Shown: piece after piece, positions 1-11,900 of the stretch
Numbering within the stretch: position 1 is the first letter of the stretch
Layout of the letters: each line of letters opens with the position of its first letter
DNA from: Paramyrothecium sp. XJ0827
Taxonomy: Eukaryota > Ascomycota > Sordariomycetes > Hypocreales > Stachybotryaceae
Direction: 5' to 3'
NCBI GenBank assembly: GCA_020881915.1
Contig: JAJFPB010000005.1
Coordinates: 496,001 to 560,000 of the forward strand
Length of the DNA: 64,000 bases
The notes under the pieces: generated by a model
The model's input: the letters and a program-made list of their open reading frames with translations, nothing else
Told to the model about the DNA's origin: nothing
Database searches by the model: none
Made by a program: the position numbers and the translations under genes

Positions 1-451
1 GTGTGGCAGCTCCTGCTCGGGCGTTCACGTAAAGCCATGGCTCTTATCTTGCATCCGGATGAGCCCCGTCTCGGCTCCCAAGGCTTTTCAGCCAGGGTCT
101 AGCTTGGTTAAAGCTTGTTAGAGCTGTTTGAATCTCATTCCGGCTTATCTCTTAGGCTTTCAAGGTGGTTTGCTGTAGATAATGCACGAGTACGTAATGA
201 TACGAGCGTCAGATGCGCCGTGCCGATTGTGGAATCCTCAATCTGAAAGACACGTCCGACTTAGGAGAGTTGCTCTTCATTGTTTTAACAATTCTTATTT
301 TTTCACTACAAATGATAACTTAGTACAGTAATTTCAATCGAGCTTTGTCTTTCAGGGGCCAATCTTGGTCCGGGCCCGTTTCTGGCATGTCCTTGTACTC
401 CAAAATATTGCATTCTCAAAGATTACCTTCAACAAAATTCATCTTCCCACG
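1..451. other. Upstream region of the MATE gene
   Basis: Non-coding sequence to the left of the first gene. The last 90 bases look like a fungal leader. An upstream ATG at 387 opens a 22-codon reading frame that stops at the TGA overlapping the main ATG (ATGA, 452-455). No other gene is seen; anything further left lies outside the window. Confidence 0.6.
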
Positions 452-1948
452 ATGACGCCCTCAGCCATCTACTTCCCGCACAACCCCCTTACCCAAACCC
501 TCTCGAACGAATCAACACCTCTTCTGGGACGAAATCGCTCTCCAAAACGATACTCTGAATACCAAGCATGGACTGCGGAGATATGGCTCTTAGTCAAGGC
601 TTCCGTCCCGGTCATCCTGGGTTACATGCTGCAAAACAGTCTGCAAACACTATCGATCCTCGTCGTCGGTCGCTTGTCTCCCGAAGCATTGGCTACCGCT
701 GCCTTTGCTTATATGTTCGCCATGGCTACTGCATGGCTCGTTGCCCTTGGCGGGACTACGGCCCTTGACACTCTGGCGTCGAGCAGTTTCACTAGTTCAA
801 AGAACAAACACGACCTCGGTATTCTCTTGCAGAGGGGTATTGTTGTTCTTACCATCTTCTACCTCTTCACGGTTGTTATTTGGGCTTTTTCGGAACCACT
901 CTTTCGGTTATTTGGTCAGGAGGAGTTCATCTGTGTACAGAGCTCTAGGTTCTTGCACATCCTTGCGCCCGGAGGTCTTGGTTACGTGTGGTTCGAATGC
1001 ATGAAGAAATACCTACAGGCACAAGGTATCTACAGGCCAGGGACTTATGTCTTGCTCATCACCTCCCCGCTCAATGTTCTTCTCAACTATATCTTTGTCT
1101 ATCGCATCGGGTTGGGCGTCTACGGTGCTCCTATTGCAACTGGGATTTCCTACTGGCTGTCCTTTCTGCTCATGGTTGCTTATACTGCGTTCGTGGAAGG
1201 AAAGGAATGCTGGGGTGGTTTGGCACCAAGACAAGCATTCAGCTATCTCGGGCCGTTCGCCAAACTAGCTTTTCTTGGCTTTGTTCATGTTGGAACAGAA
1301 TGGTGGGCGTTTGAGATCGTGGCACTAGCCGCAGGTCGCCTGGGCACGATCCCTCTTGCTGCTCAGTCCGTTATCATGACAGCGGATCAAATCATTAACA
1401 CCATACCATTCGGGATCGGCGTGGCCGCTTCGGCTCGCCTAGGCAATTTACTAGGCGCCGGAGACGCTCAGCAAGCTAAGCGCTCGGCTCACTCTGCCGC
1501 TATTCTAGCAATCGTGGTAGGAGGTCTTGTTCTAACCGTTTTGATGGCCACTCGAAACGTCATTGCCAAGATTTTCAACGACGATCCACGTGTGGTGGAA
1601 CTGGTCGCGCAGGTCATGCCATATGTGGCGCTGTTCCAGATTGCTGATGGGCTGAACGGTGGCTGTGGCGGCGCATTGAGAGGCATGGGTCGCCAATGGG
1701 TGGGTGCCGTGGTGAATATGGTGAGCTACTATGGCGGTGCGTTGCCTGCGGGCATCTACCTTGCCTTCCACGGCTGGGGATTGGCTGGCTTGTGGGTTGG
1801 GCAATGCGTTGCCCTGTATATTGTCGGGATCTTAGAATGGCTCATTGTAGGTATGAGCGACTGGGAGGAGCAGGTCCAAAAGGCAACCCATAGACTTGAA
1901 GTGGGTGGCGTAGGCCAGCCGCTCCGTGCTGAGGGAGCCGGGGTGTAG
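452..1948 (+). CDS. MATE-family multidrug/toxin efflux transporter
   Basis: Single-exon gene for a 498-residue polytopic membrane protein. The family exports drugs or metabolites by H+ or Na+ antiport, usually at the plasma or vacuole membrane. A hydrophilic N-terminus of about 45 residues precedes roughly twelve membrane segments in two similar halves. Segments such as LLGAGDAQQAKRSA and GGCGGALRGMGRQWVG are typical of eukaryotic MATE proteins. Length fits the family (about 450-600). The frame is open further upstream to 365, but only through a TTG, so the ATG at 452 is the start. An upstream ORF beginning at 387 overlaps this ATG by 4 nt and could damp translation. The downstream permease on the same strand has its own promoter space. 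The substrate cannot be read from the sequence. Confidence 0.93.
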   Translation: MTPSAIYFPHNPLTQTLSNESTPLLGRNRSPKRYSEYQAWTAEIWLLVKASVPVILGYMLQNSLQTLSILVVGRLSPEALATAAFAYMFAMATAWLVALGGTTALDTLASSSFTSSKNKHDLGILLQRGIVVLTIFYLFTVVIWAFSEPLFRLFGQEEFICVQSSRFLHILAPGGLGYVWFECMKKYLQAQGIYRPGTYVLLITSPLNVLLNYIFVYRIGLGVYGAPIATGISYWLSFLLMVAYTAFVEGKECWGGLAPRQAFSYLGPFAKLAFLGFVHVGTEWWAFEIVALAAGRLGTIPLAAQSVIMTADQIINTIPFGIGVAASARLGNLLGAGDAQQAKRSAHSAAILAIVVGGLVLTVLMATRNVIAKIFNDDPRVVELVAQVMPYVALFQIADGLNGGCGGALRGMGRQWVGAVVNMVSYYGGALPAGIYLAFHGWGLAGLWVGQCVALYIVGILEWLIVGMSDWEEQVQKATHRLEVGGVGQPLRAEGAGV

Positions 1949-2863
1949 TAGCGTAACTTTGTTCTGCGAACAATGTATGGTTATGGAAGCTTACGAGGGT
2001 CTTACTCAAGGCTCGCGTGGGGAGTAGATTATCTTCTTTCGCATGTGGAATACCATAGAAATGATGTGTTAATGCATGACGGGTTTAGCAATACAGAGCA
2101 GACAGCGAAAGATTCACAGTCAAGCATAGCAACTTACTGTACCAAGCGAGCACAGGGCTATGAATGAAACAGCAATCTAGCTCTCGCATCAGCACATAGC
2201 ACTCTCACTCTTTTCATTGTCTTCACTCGTCAGTGCACGAAGGAGTGGTCAGCCATTGATAGCGAGAGCTCGTAGACGATCGCTGGCTTGTTTGCAGAAA
2301 CCAAGCCTTCACCAGGCACATCATTCTTACCAAAAGACTCTGAAACGGGGATCACGACACAGCCAGGACTCCGCGGTCGGCTGCATGAGCGCAGCTGCGG
2401 GCGCAACCTTCCCGACCTTTCCAACAAACTCCACGCTTTGCGGTGGAGAAACAGTGACAGCGTTACGCTTGCGTGCGGAGAACCTTATCTATCACATCAA
2501 ATGTGCAAAGATAAGCTCCCGTTCCACGCGGCTTGTATTGGCAAGGGTCACGGAGGGGCGACATGTTCCTAGTGCCTAGCTCATGCAAGCCAATCAGCCA
2601 GGGACAATCGCCGGAACTGCCGATATCATGCCGATCCAAAACACTCTAGTCCCAGAAACAGGAGTAACTTGATTTACTGATAAGGAGGGATGACATTGTT
2701 CTTATCAGTGTAATGTAGCGGATGGATTAATTAGGACATCTGCCGAGAGCAAGGGCGTACCAAGGTCGTTGGACTTGCATATTAGAGTACATAACTCTGA
2801 TGAGCCTCCCCGGCCATGACACACATTCGATCTCCAGTGCTGTGTTCATAGCTTTATCAAACC
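1949..2863. other. Intergenic, MATE to permease
   Basis: About 0.9 kb between two genes on the same strand. It should hold the MATE 3' end and the permease promoter. The short open frames inside have no fungal start context or recognisable protein. Nothing specific is seen. Confidence 0.6.
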
Positions 2864-4603
2864 ATGGACAAGGACCAGAAGACGGTTGCCAAAGACGTGG
2901 AGCATGGCGGGGCGAACACTGACATTGTCGTAGCACAGGAGGGGGGCGTGCTGCTGAATGCCTTGGGTTACGAGGACCAATTGACCCGACAATATGGTCT
3001 TATGAGGCTTACTGGCGTTGCAATCACGGTCAACAACGCCTGGGTGGTCCTGGGATCTTCCATCTCGCTAGCCATCCGTACGACTGAACCCATCCTGGCT
3101 ATTTGCAGACTCGACGATGTCAGCTAACGTTGTTCTTATCTAGTGAATGGCGGTCCTCCCGGCATCATCTACGGCTTGCTAGTAGCCTCTTTCTACTACG
3201 CGTTCATCGGCATGAGCTTGGCAGAGGTCAGTACCGCGACGGGACCAATCTTCTCATTTGTTGACATTACAACAGCTCGCATCGTCCGTACCCACTTCCG
3301 GCGGAGTCTACCATTGGGCTACAATTGCTGCTGGCGAGAAATGGGGGCGCCTGACAGGGTTCTTCACCGGCTGGATCAACTTCTTCGCCTGGATGTTCAA
3401 CCTGGCAGCCTTGGTCCAGATCGCCGCCAATGCTGTCGTACAGATGTATGCCGTCTACCAACCCGAATATACCATCGAATCGTGGCACATCTACATTGCC
3501 TACCTTGGGGTGCTGTGGATCTCGACCTTGATCGTTATCTTTGCCAACCGAGCCGTTCCCCTAACACAACAGATCGGTATGCTGCTTGTGGTTGCTGGTG
3601 GGATCGTCACCATCATTGTCATCTCGGCAATGCCTTCGCGGCACGCCTCGGACGAGTTCGTGTGGAAGTCGATGGAAGAGAACAATTTGACCGGCTGGCA
3701 AGTCGGCGTCGCTTTTATACTCGGGGTTCTCAATGGTGCTTTCACGCTAGGGACGGCTGACGCCGTGACTCACATGGCTGAAGAAGTCTCCAACCCTTCG
3801 AGAGACCTTCCAAGAGCAATTGCCCTGCAGATCAGCGTCGGTGGGCTGTATGCGTTTTGCTTCGCCATTGCTTTAGGCTACGCCATTTCCGACATGTCGG
3901 TTTTGCAAGAATCCAGCGATGTCTTCCCGCTTGCCACCATATATCGTCAAGCAACTGGGAGTGTTGGTGGCACCTTTGGTTTGCTATTCATCATCTTTTT
4001 GTCCATCACCTGTGGTTGCATCGGCACAGTCTTGACAAACTCGCGTATCTACTGGGCTCTCGCTCGAGATGATGCAGTACCGTCATCCAAAATTTTCGCA
4101 AGGGTCAACGAATCTCTCTCCTGTCCGATTGAATCAGCTCTCCTTGTCGCTGTTTTCGCTTCGGGTCTAGGAGCAATCCCAATGGGCAGCACGGAAGGCT
4201 TCAGCAATTTGACCGGTTCTTTCATTATTCTTAGCACCGTGTCGTACGCCATCCCCTTTGGTGCCAATTTGATAACGAAAAGAAAGCATTTCAGTCCAGG
4301 CTCTTTCCATCTGGGACGCTACGGTTACAGCATCAATGCTTTGGCATTGTTGTGCATCGTTCTGTTTGATGTGTTCTTCTGTTTTCGTAAGAGAAGTCCT
4401 CCCTCTAATCTACTCTACTGAGCTAACCAAGATCAGCTCTGGCCTTGCCTTTCACAGCACAATCGATGAATTATAACTGCGTCATCCTGGGAGGTGTTGT
4501 GGCACTAATCATGCTTTGGTGGATGGTTTACGCTAAAAAGCATTATCCAGGGCCAAAATTGGTTCATCTTCATGTCCATGAGGCGAGGAAAATGGAGAGT
4601 TGA
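2864..4603 (+). CDS. APC-superfamily permease (choline/GABA permease type)
   Basis: Four exons: 2864-3077, 3144-3226, 3276-4386 and 4437-4603, with introns of 66, 49 and 50 bp, all GT-AG. They join in frame to 524 residues. The protein has a soluble N-terminus, then about twelve membrane segments. Family motifs include LNGGPPGIIYG at the exon 1/2 junction, SVPTSGGVYHW starting exon 3, and TAQSMNY in exon 4 before a last TM. This pattern matches fungal choline or GABA permeases of the AA_permease_2 group. The expected role is proton-coupled uptake of an amine or amino acid at the plasma membrane. The start context is accATGg. A second permease of the same group lies at 46.3 kb with different intron positions. 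Substrate is not assignable. Confidence 0.92.
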
Positions 4604-4993
4604 TATGTTTCACGCAGTTTTTCTTGGATCATAAAACAAGCTCTTAGCCTATAACAGCTGAATGGCTCGAATTGAAACAAGGCCCAATGACCGGCAGTGG
4701 CCAGTGTTAATCACATGTTCTTCCAACCACATTGAGCAACATCTCCTCCATTGGAGCAGTTAAGGATAAAACGTTAAAATATAAGCCAGAGAATTAGAGG
4801 AAGCTTTGACAATGGAACTTCGACAAGCACCTGTTGTCCTCAAATATGGACGAAGTTTCAATTGAGCGGCACCGCACAATGCCAAAACCCCCCTTTCACC
4901 TTCGCTGCGTACAACATTACCACTGAGTTCAGCCAATCCAGTTTGACCTATACCATGGCTCATTCGATCTGTTGATATGCAAAGACATTCTCC
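4604..4993. other. Convergent 3' spacer
   Basis: Short spacer between the 3' ends of the permease (+) and the small secreted protein (-). AT-rich, consistent with two 3' UTRs. No gene seen. Confidence 0.6.
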
Positions 4994-5443
4994 TCAAGGC
5001 ACGTCGCTTCCAGCCTTCTCAAGGGTGGACTCTTCGTCGCTACCAATATCCGCCCCAAGGTTGGCAGCACCGTTCGTCAACTCTCCATCAACGTTGTCAC
5101 CGTTTGTCTTTACGATGTTGGCAGCGTCAGCTGCGCCAGCAGCGGTGAGCAGAGTAGCAGCGCCATTGGCTATCTTGTCCCCTTGCCGGCGTTGAGGTGG
5201 TGGCTTGGGTGCATTGCCCCCAGTGCTGCCGCTGCTGCCGCCGCTGCTAATAAGAGCAGCGGTGTTGTCCTCGGCGTTTTCAACCCCGTATCCAACGCCG
5301 TTGTCTGTGCTAGAGAAAATAGAATCGAAGAAGCTGCCTTCACCGGCAAGCTGGCGGGTGGTCAAACCAGTTGGTGCCGTGATGACAGGTGCAGCGAAGA
5401 TCAGTGCCATGGCAACAGTGATGACCTTCATTGTTGGAGCCAT
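4994..5443 (-). CDS. Small secreted cysteine-free protein (unknown function)
   Basis: Single-exon gene for 149 residues, not recognised as a known family. The start at 5443 has an excellent context (gaccaccATGG). A second in-frame ATG four codons later also precedes the signal peptide. Residues 5-23 are a hydrophobic signal peptide ending around ITA-PTG. The mature part has no cysteine. It is rich in Gly, Ser, Asn and Ala, has a PPPQRRQ segment that could be a Kex2-type site near residue 83, and then an Ala/Asn-rich probably helical tail with two NGAA units. A TATA-like box (5607-5613) lies about 165 bp upstream. A secreted or wall-associated protein, or an effector-like protein, is possible; no activity is claimed. 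Confidence 0.72.
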   Translation of the reverse strand: MAPTMKVITVAMALIFAAPVITAPTGLTTRQLAGEGSFFDSIFSSTDNGVGYGVENAEDNTAALISSGGSSGSTGGNAPKPPPQRRQGDKIANGAATLLTAAGAADAANIVKTNGDNVDGELTNGAANLGADIGSDEESTLEKAGSDVP

Positions 5444-7602
5444 GGTGGTCTTTTTATCTGTAAGTTTTTGTCTTGTCGATCTGTGGTTTATAGAAAAGTG
5501 ATGTTAAAGCATCGGCTAGTACCTGAGGCCGTTGACGGTTGAGTGTTGATCGATGCTGGTCAGGGATGATCTGCTGATGATCTTCTGAAATCAGGGATAT
5601 TGCTTCTTTTTATAGCAGAAGAGGGGCATAATAACTAAGTTGGTGAATGCAGTTATTCAACTTCTGTCTTCTTTCGGAAAATCGGCATCGCTTGTTGAAC
5701 AGAGGACAATGCTCATGAGGTCAGTCTAAACAGAGTCTGATAGAATTTTCATGAATGATTCTCAAGGATCGGAGTGCTAGCCATTGTGTCAAGCAGCGCC
5801 TCTTCTTTGGCGATCTTCAACAAGCGAAAGGTTCGCAGCCGCTGGCGTCAGCCCGCAAGCACACCCGCCGAGCCGTTGTGCCCTTGTTTTTGATTCGATA
5901 TGTTGACCGTTCAACTTTCATCGACTGGGTGACGTCTGATGGCTAATTGCTCTTGCAGTAACAAAGGGTTCAGAGCCGCCTGATCCGTAGCCGTTGTCTA
6001 AAAGGCCAAAGCTAAATGTGGAATCCGAGTCTCTGGTACGCGAGTGGCCGCTAGCCGAGGTTGAATCTAGCCAAAAGTGTCATTGGCAGAAGAACGCCAC
6101 GGCCGAAGCCGAGCACAAAGTCAAAATACAATTTGGCCTTTTCGGATAAGACATGCCGCTTCGAGTTGAGATGACAGCATAGCGCCCGCTTTGTGGCTGT
6201 TGACCTCCGGAACTCGGAATGCTGAGAACACGTCACGTCGGACCTCTGTCTGATTTCGCGGATGAGACGAGTCTCCAGTATTTCTTTGGGGAAGGAGTGA
6301 TTGGTTCCTCCATTTTGGCTTCGTAGACTTTTAGTCACGACAAGCCTTTGACACTTTTGGGGCGTTCAAGGGTCGTCACGCATACTTTTCCCCTGAAAGC
6401 TCTAGCCGCAAAGCTGGCACCCATTCTTCCCGTTGGATGAGTTGAAGCATTGGTTCTGATACGTCTGTTGTGTCATGGCATAATCTAATTTTGTTGGCCA
6501 TTATGGATCGTTTCATAAAAAGACAAGGTTCATGTTCTGAGTTTTATGCTCAGCCTTTTTTAACACAAACACTCATCGTTGGGCTCAAGGCGGACTTAGC
6601 GTAGGTAATGTTCCCATCACTCTCGGCCATGCTGAATTCGAACCGACAGTGAGTTAATGATAAGCTGTGTTGCTAGGTATATGTTTTGAGGCCAGAAACC
6701 GTGCGGAAGAAAGATGAGTCGTACCTTTACCTGTGAAATCATGACTGTTTAAGCTAAAAAGTCACCATGGCGCCATTCACCTTGCATTTTTGGCTGGGCG
6801 GACCTGTTCATCCAACTTAGGCTAGTCCATGTGACGTGAATAAGTAAGATCATGGCCAATAGTAGGCCAACTATCTCATTAACGTTTCACTCCTTCTCGA
6901 GCCTCGCAAATAAGCTATGCCTCGACAGTTTGGAGCTTGGCAATAAGGCCAGACAATGACGACAAGTAAACTGTTGGTTTTCTCTGGTGACTTCGCGTGA
7001 GGGAAATTTGACTTGATCGACCATTGCGTCGACCCTATTGCAGGCTTCTTGATCGAGCAGCTTCTGGCAGGAATCACACTAGCTAATTAGCTCGATTCGA
7101 TTCGTCCAATTCTTGTCCCATGCAATATTCTCCGTCCCTGCTTTGCGTCATCTTCAGCTCCACGTCGTGTGTTTGACATTTTGTCTGTAATCTGTCGCCA
7201 TAAGAAATCGATTCGCCCGACATGGCTGCTATTTCATAGGGAATATTGGTATTTCCATTGACATAGACTGGCGGGCGTCTGGCGGGCATCAGACAGCCAT
7301 TCTATGTCTCTCAATTCAAGTGTCATGGTGTATGTAGTACTGGCATATCGACCTAGCACATCTGGACATCTTAGGTATGCAGTCAAGAGACTCTCGGCCG
7401 GGTGAGATGTCAGGAAGCGATCTAGAGATACAACGTGATCATTTTAGCGCGGCATCAATATTCATGGAGATAGATGGTTGATTAAACAGTCTAGCAGAAT
7501 GAGGTGAGAATTCAGTATCCTACAATATCGCGCATGGTTTCGAGTTCGAAGCACACTCTGAGGCTTCTTTCTGATGAACATCGGCATGCATCTCGCATGT
7601 CA
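5444..7602. other. Gene-poor spacer 5.4-7.6 kb
   Basis: About 2.2 kb. The left 200 bp is the promoter side of the small secreted protein, and the right end is the 3' side of the orphan membrane protein. Short open frames on both strands lack start context, introns or recognisable products. No repeat or RNA gene recognised. Confidence 0.55.
5607..5613 (-). promoter_or_regulatory. TATA-like box of the small secreted protein
   Basis: TATAAAA on the minus strand, about 165 bp upstream of the ATG at 5443. The leader length is plausible for a fungal gene. No experimental start site is known. Confidence 0.4.
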
Positions 7603-8376
7603 TTACTTTCTTGACCTGACTGCACTGATACCTTTCTGGACAAGCCACCCAGCCATTACTGCATGCAACCAAGCACCGAGCGAGGATTCCACCAAAGTTG
7701 GCTTCTCCGTCTCTTTCCTCCACATCCAGGTCTCGTTGACAAACACAATGTCTTCCCCCTTGCGTTCGATTTCCGATAGGATAATTCCGCGGGGGACATG
7801 GCCCTTGTACGAAGAAGGAGCCTCAATGAGGAGTTCAATTCTTTCTGAGCTCGGGGTTTGACCAAAACCACGATGCGAAACCTTGTACACACCATTCACA
7901 ATGTCGCCCTCTTCAAATGAAGTATTTTCGATCCAATCGCGGTCGAAAGTCCGCTTAGTAGCGCTATCAACGACTGCACGGATCAGGAACGCTTGTGGTG
8001 TTGAGCCGAAAGCAAGATGAGCTGCTCTTGTGTATTCTCTCAACATTGGCGACGGTGAACCATCCGTTTCGACAGTAAGCGATGTCGCGATGTCGGATGC
8101 AGGAATGGGACGGGAAATGACACGCTCATAGGCCAGAACCCAGTCCGAATCATCCGACCTCACGTCATCGGGGAGGCTCACAGGCATCCATGGCATCGAA
8201 GGAAGATTAAGAGGCGTGTCAGTCTCCGATCTCACAACTTTTCGGACACCATTTGACGATGTGATGTTGGATCGCACACTATATGAGAAGTAGACGAAGT
8301 AAGTTACGGGGAGGAGAATAGCAGTTGAAGCCAAGGCTATTCCCGCATTCCGTGGAAGAAGCCATGTGATAGCCAT
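7603..8376 (-). CDS. Hypothetical single-pass membrane protein
   Basis: Single-exon gene for 257 residues, not recognised. The start is the ATG at 8376; the frame is open two codons further but only from a TTG. Residues about 8-30 form one hydrophobic segment, suggesting a signal anchor with the rest lumenal or outside. The remainder is a soluble mixed alpha/beta-looking region with no cysteine motif or catalytic signature that I can name. Segments of note are WVLAYERVISRPIP, the acidic EEGDIVNGVY and FVNETWMW. A second, weaker hydrophobic stretch (SSLGAWLHAVMAGWLVQ) lies near the C-terminus. It is tandem with the subtilase on the same strand. The long open frame in moderately AT-rich DNA argues for a real gene. 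Confidence 0.75.
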   Translation of the reverse strand: MAITWLLPRNAGIALASTAILLPVTYFVYFSYSVRSNITSSNGVRKVVRSETDTPLNLPSMPWMPVSLPDDVRSDDSDWVLAYERVISRPIPASDIATSLTVETDGSPSPMLREYTRAAHLAFGSTPQAFLIRAVVDSATKRTFDRDWIENTSFEEGDIVNGVYKVSHRGFGQTPSSERIELLIEAPSSYKGHVPRGIILSEIERKGEDIVFVNETWMWRKETEKPTLVESSLGAWLHAVMAGWLVQKGISAVRSRK

Positions 8377-8956
8377 TCTCAAGCTGGCTGAGATGCTGTT
8401 GTCATATTCTGGGGAAATTCAATTGTATTAGTGATGGAAATAAGGAGCTCAAAGAAGCAGGTTCGATGGAATTCTACCACGTTCTTGGAGTTGACTTATA
8501 TCGTCAATGGCACGTGAGTCAGCAGGGCGCCTCGTGTTTCGGTTACGACGCCAAGCTAATCACTAGCCGAAGGCGGGAATTTGTATCCGAGCTAATTTGT
8601 CTCGCTATCGGAGTCTTCATATTTACTCGTTCAAGCAGCCATAAATCAGATTATTGCAGCCAAGCACTACCGAGTGAAAGCTTTCAGACAATTCCTGGAG
8701 TGAGGTTGTTGGTTATAGAAGTGCAATAATGGGTGTTAGGTATCACCACATAGCGCGACATTGGAGACACGACATTACCAAGCCATGTGAGTCATCGCCA
8801 TAAAGTATTGAATTAGGAGCTACAAGGTCTATTAAATATCGACTTTTACATGGCTATCCGTCGTTCCGCAATCCGGTTGTTCCTCCAATCGGGCATTTCG
8901 GGGCAGCCGTGGTCCTACTCTCAGTCCGGGCGTTGACTTGGTCATTATCCTGGCAA
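8377..8956. other. Spacer between subtilase and orphan membrane protein
   Basis: Contains the 3' end of the subtilase and the promoter of the orphan gene, both on the minus strand. No further gene is supported. Confidence 0.6.
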
Positions 8957-11900
8957 TTAGTTGGGAATCGGCAGAACTTTAATCTCGGGCGTCTGCCAAA
9001 CGTCCCAGTCGGCAGACTTCTCTCGGCTACCAAGAGGTCGGAGCGCGGCAATTCTCATCCTGTGGTTCGGGTCAGCGTCTGCATCGTTCAAGGATTTGCC
9101 CGATACTTACTTGTATGTTCCGGGGGTGATGTAGGTACCGTTGGCTAGCTTTCCAAGCCAGAAGAAGCTATGGGTTGAGTATCCAATCGCTGGGCTGACG
9201 AAAACACTGCGGGTCAAAGCTCGGATGGGGAAGGGAATGGTGTTCTCTTTATCATTCTCCACTGGGTCGAACCATGGGTACTGCTGGATGTCGCGGAAGG
9301 ACGTGGCAGCTCCGACATAACCGTTCTGGCCCGCAACCGGTGGATATGACCAGCGCGACTCATTCCAGCCAGATTGATAGATCTATTATGGATCAGAAGT
9401 GTTCTCCATGAGGAAAGCAGTCTCACTTACATCCCAGCGCAGCTCGTCACTGCCGAAGATGAATGAAGCCCAGATCTTGGGGTAGTCTGACTTGGTAGGG
9501 CCAGTGGTGCGTGTGTCAAATGTGAAGCTATTTTTGTCAGTCATGTGGCGAGAAACACTCATTATGCATGATACGTACTTGGATTTGACGGACAAGTCGA
9601 GACCCTGCGACCTGATGTAGGGGGTTCCAGCAATGAACAGCTTCTTGTACTGATCCTTTAGGCTGTAGGCGGCTCCAAAGTATGCAACGGAGAGCTGCTC
9701 GCCGATGGAAGAGTCGATCAGGACCTTTCCGCTGTACAGTGGCTGCTTTGTAGCATTGAGACCACGAGGGTAGTCAAAGACAAACCTGGACACAAGTTAG
9801 CAGTATTTTTTTTAGGTTGTTCTGATGAAACGTACTCGGCTCGCTTCGTCTCGCCTGCTCGAACCTTGAAAGTGCCAGACGGGAAGCGGACGGTGGGGAC
9901 CATCTTGATCGGCTGCAGCTGGTTGAGGGGGGCCAGACCGATGCCGTCGGCAGCCGAGGCCTCAATGCCAGCGGCAGGCTGCAGAGTGAACTTGTACGTA
10001 ACCTCCTTGGTGCCCTTGTTTGTGATTTCAACGCTGTGGCGGCTGACAAAGTTGGCGGTGTCGTTGAGGTTGAACTTGGTGGTGCTCAAGGTGCTCGTGT
10101 AGTTGAGCACTTTCCAGGCATTGAGAAGGCCGTTTCCGGCCTGGATGGTGGGTGCCCAAAAGCCGGTGTCGATGACCGTGACTGAGTCGACGATGGACCA
10201 TGGCATGGTTCCAGCACTTCCCTTGACCCGGTTCGCGAACTGCCTCGCAATTTGGTTGCCCTGGACGTTGCGACCACCGAACTTGCTGATGTAGAGAGCA
10301 GCAACACCGGCTGCGTAGGGGCATGCCATGGAAGTTCCGCTCGCCACGCGCCAGCTGTTGCCCGGCCAGCTACTCAGGATCTCACCGCCGGGGGCCGAGA
10401 CGTCGGGCTTGAGATCCAAGTCGTACAGGCCGCCCCATGAGGTGAACTCGCTGGGCCTGTTGCCGACCGCGTTATGGAGGCCGACGTACCAGTCGGCATC
10501 TTGGTACTTGATGAAGTCCGCAGTAACGTTGCCGCCAGCCTTGAAGATCTCGAGAATGCTCTCGCCAACCTCCTTCTCGATGATTGCCTTGGGCGCGCTC
10601 AGCCAGGACATCGGGTCGTCGGGTCGGGTGATGTTGTTGTTGTAGAAGATGATGTGGCTGACATTCTTGGCACGCAGGTTGAACTCCTGGTCGAGAATGT
10701 CGCAGCCGCCACGACGCACAAGCACAATCTTGTCCGACAGGTCGGGCGTGTCGGCGGGGATGTCCTGAGGTGTGCATGCTTGCCTGTCCGTGGTGTTGTC
10801 CTTGAATAGCGGGTAGATGGGCACGTCCTTGATGGTCCACGGGTAGAAGTTGTAGCGGTAGGCAGCCTTGACCTTGGTCGTCTTGCCATTCAGGGTCGAG
10901 ATGAGCTCGAAAGGCTTGGCGGCCAGGGTGCCAGCCTTGGCTGACGCGATGGCAAGCACCTCCTTGCCGGATGATCCCGAGTTGGCGTAGAAGGCTCCCT
11001 GGGCGCCGTCGTTGGAGGCTGCAATGGTGACAATCACGCCTTGCTCGGCAATTCGAGAGGCAACGGTGGCCCAGGGGCCGTTCGACCAACCACCGCCAGA
11101 ACCAATACTCGAGGTGATGATGTCTGCCTGTGCAATTGTGAGCAGGGTCCAGTGGCGTCAGCAATTACACTTACACCATCCTCATACGCCCTGATAAATG
11201 CATCAATCAGGAAACTATCGTAGGTACCACTCTGAGTTATCGTCAGCTTACGTGCATTGCGTCCAGTGGGTGAGACTTACTTGAGATGTAAACACCTTGT
11301 AAGCAAGAATCTGGGCGTCTGGGGCAACGCCGGTGAACCTGTTCTTATTAGCACCATGAAATCAAGCAGCGAAATTGTACATACCAATCAGACTTTCCGG
11401 CGATGATACCAGCGACATGAGTGCCGTGGCCGCGCTCGTCCATGGGATCATTGTCAGGAACGCCGTTCTTGATAGGCCAAGCTGTACTGGTCAGCCAAGC
11501 TCATCAGATTGTTCAGCAGCCAGATTTACCGTTGCCGACTAAGTCGTATCCTCCAGGCACCTTGAACCCGGGTCCAAAGCCGCCACCAAGCTGCACAATT
11601 AGCGCTTACAGGGGTACTTTGTAACAGGGACAACTTACAGCAGGGTGGTTGTAATCAACGCCTGTATCGACAACAGCCACCTTGACGCCTTGACCACGAA
11701 TGCCCGCCGCGTGAGCCTTGTCAACACCCGTCCAGGAATGAATGCTGTAGTTTGCAGCATCGCTAATCTGGCCAAGCTCCTTGGCACCCTCGAGCGGTGC
11801 CAGCTCGATGAAAGTGGCCGGCCAGGCCTGCTCGACTCCAGACACCTCAGTCAAAGTATCCAAGTTGAGGCCGTCAGTCTCGATAGTCAGGCCCTTGAAG

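Noticed and set aside
6620..6660. B-box-like GGTTCGAATTC on the minus strand
   Set aside because: The flanking bases cannot form a T-stem and no A-box or acceptor stem is present, so not a tRNA.
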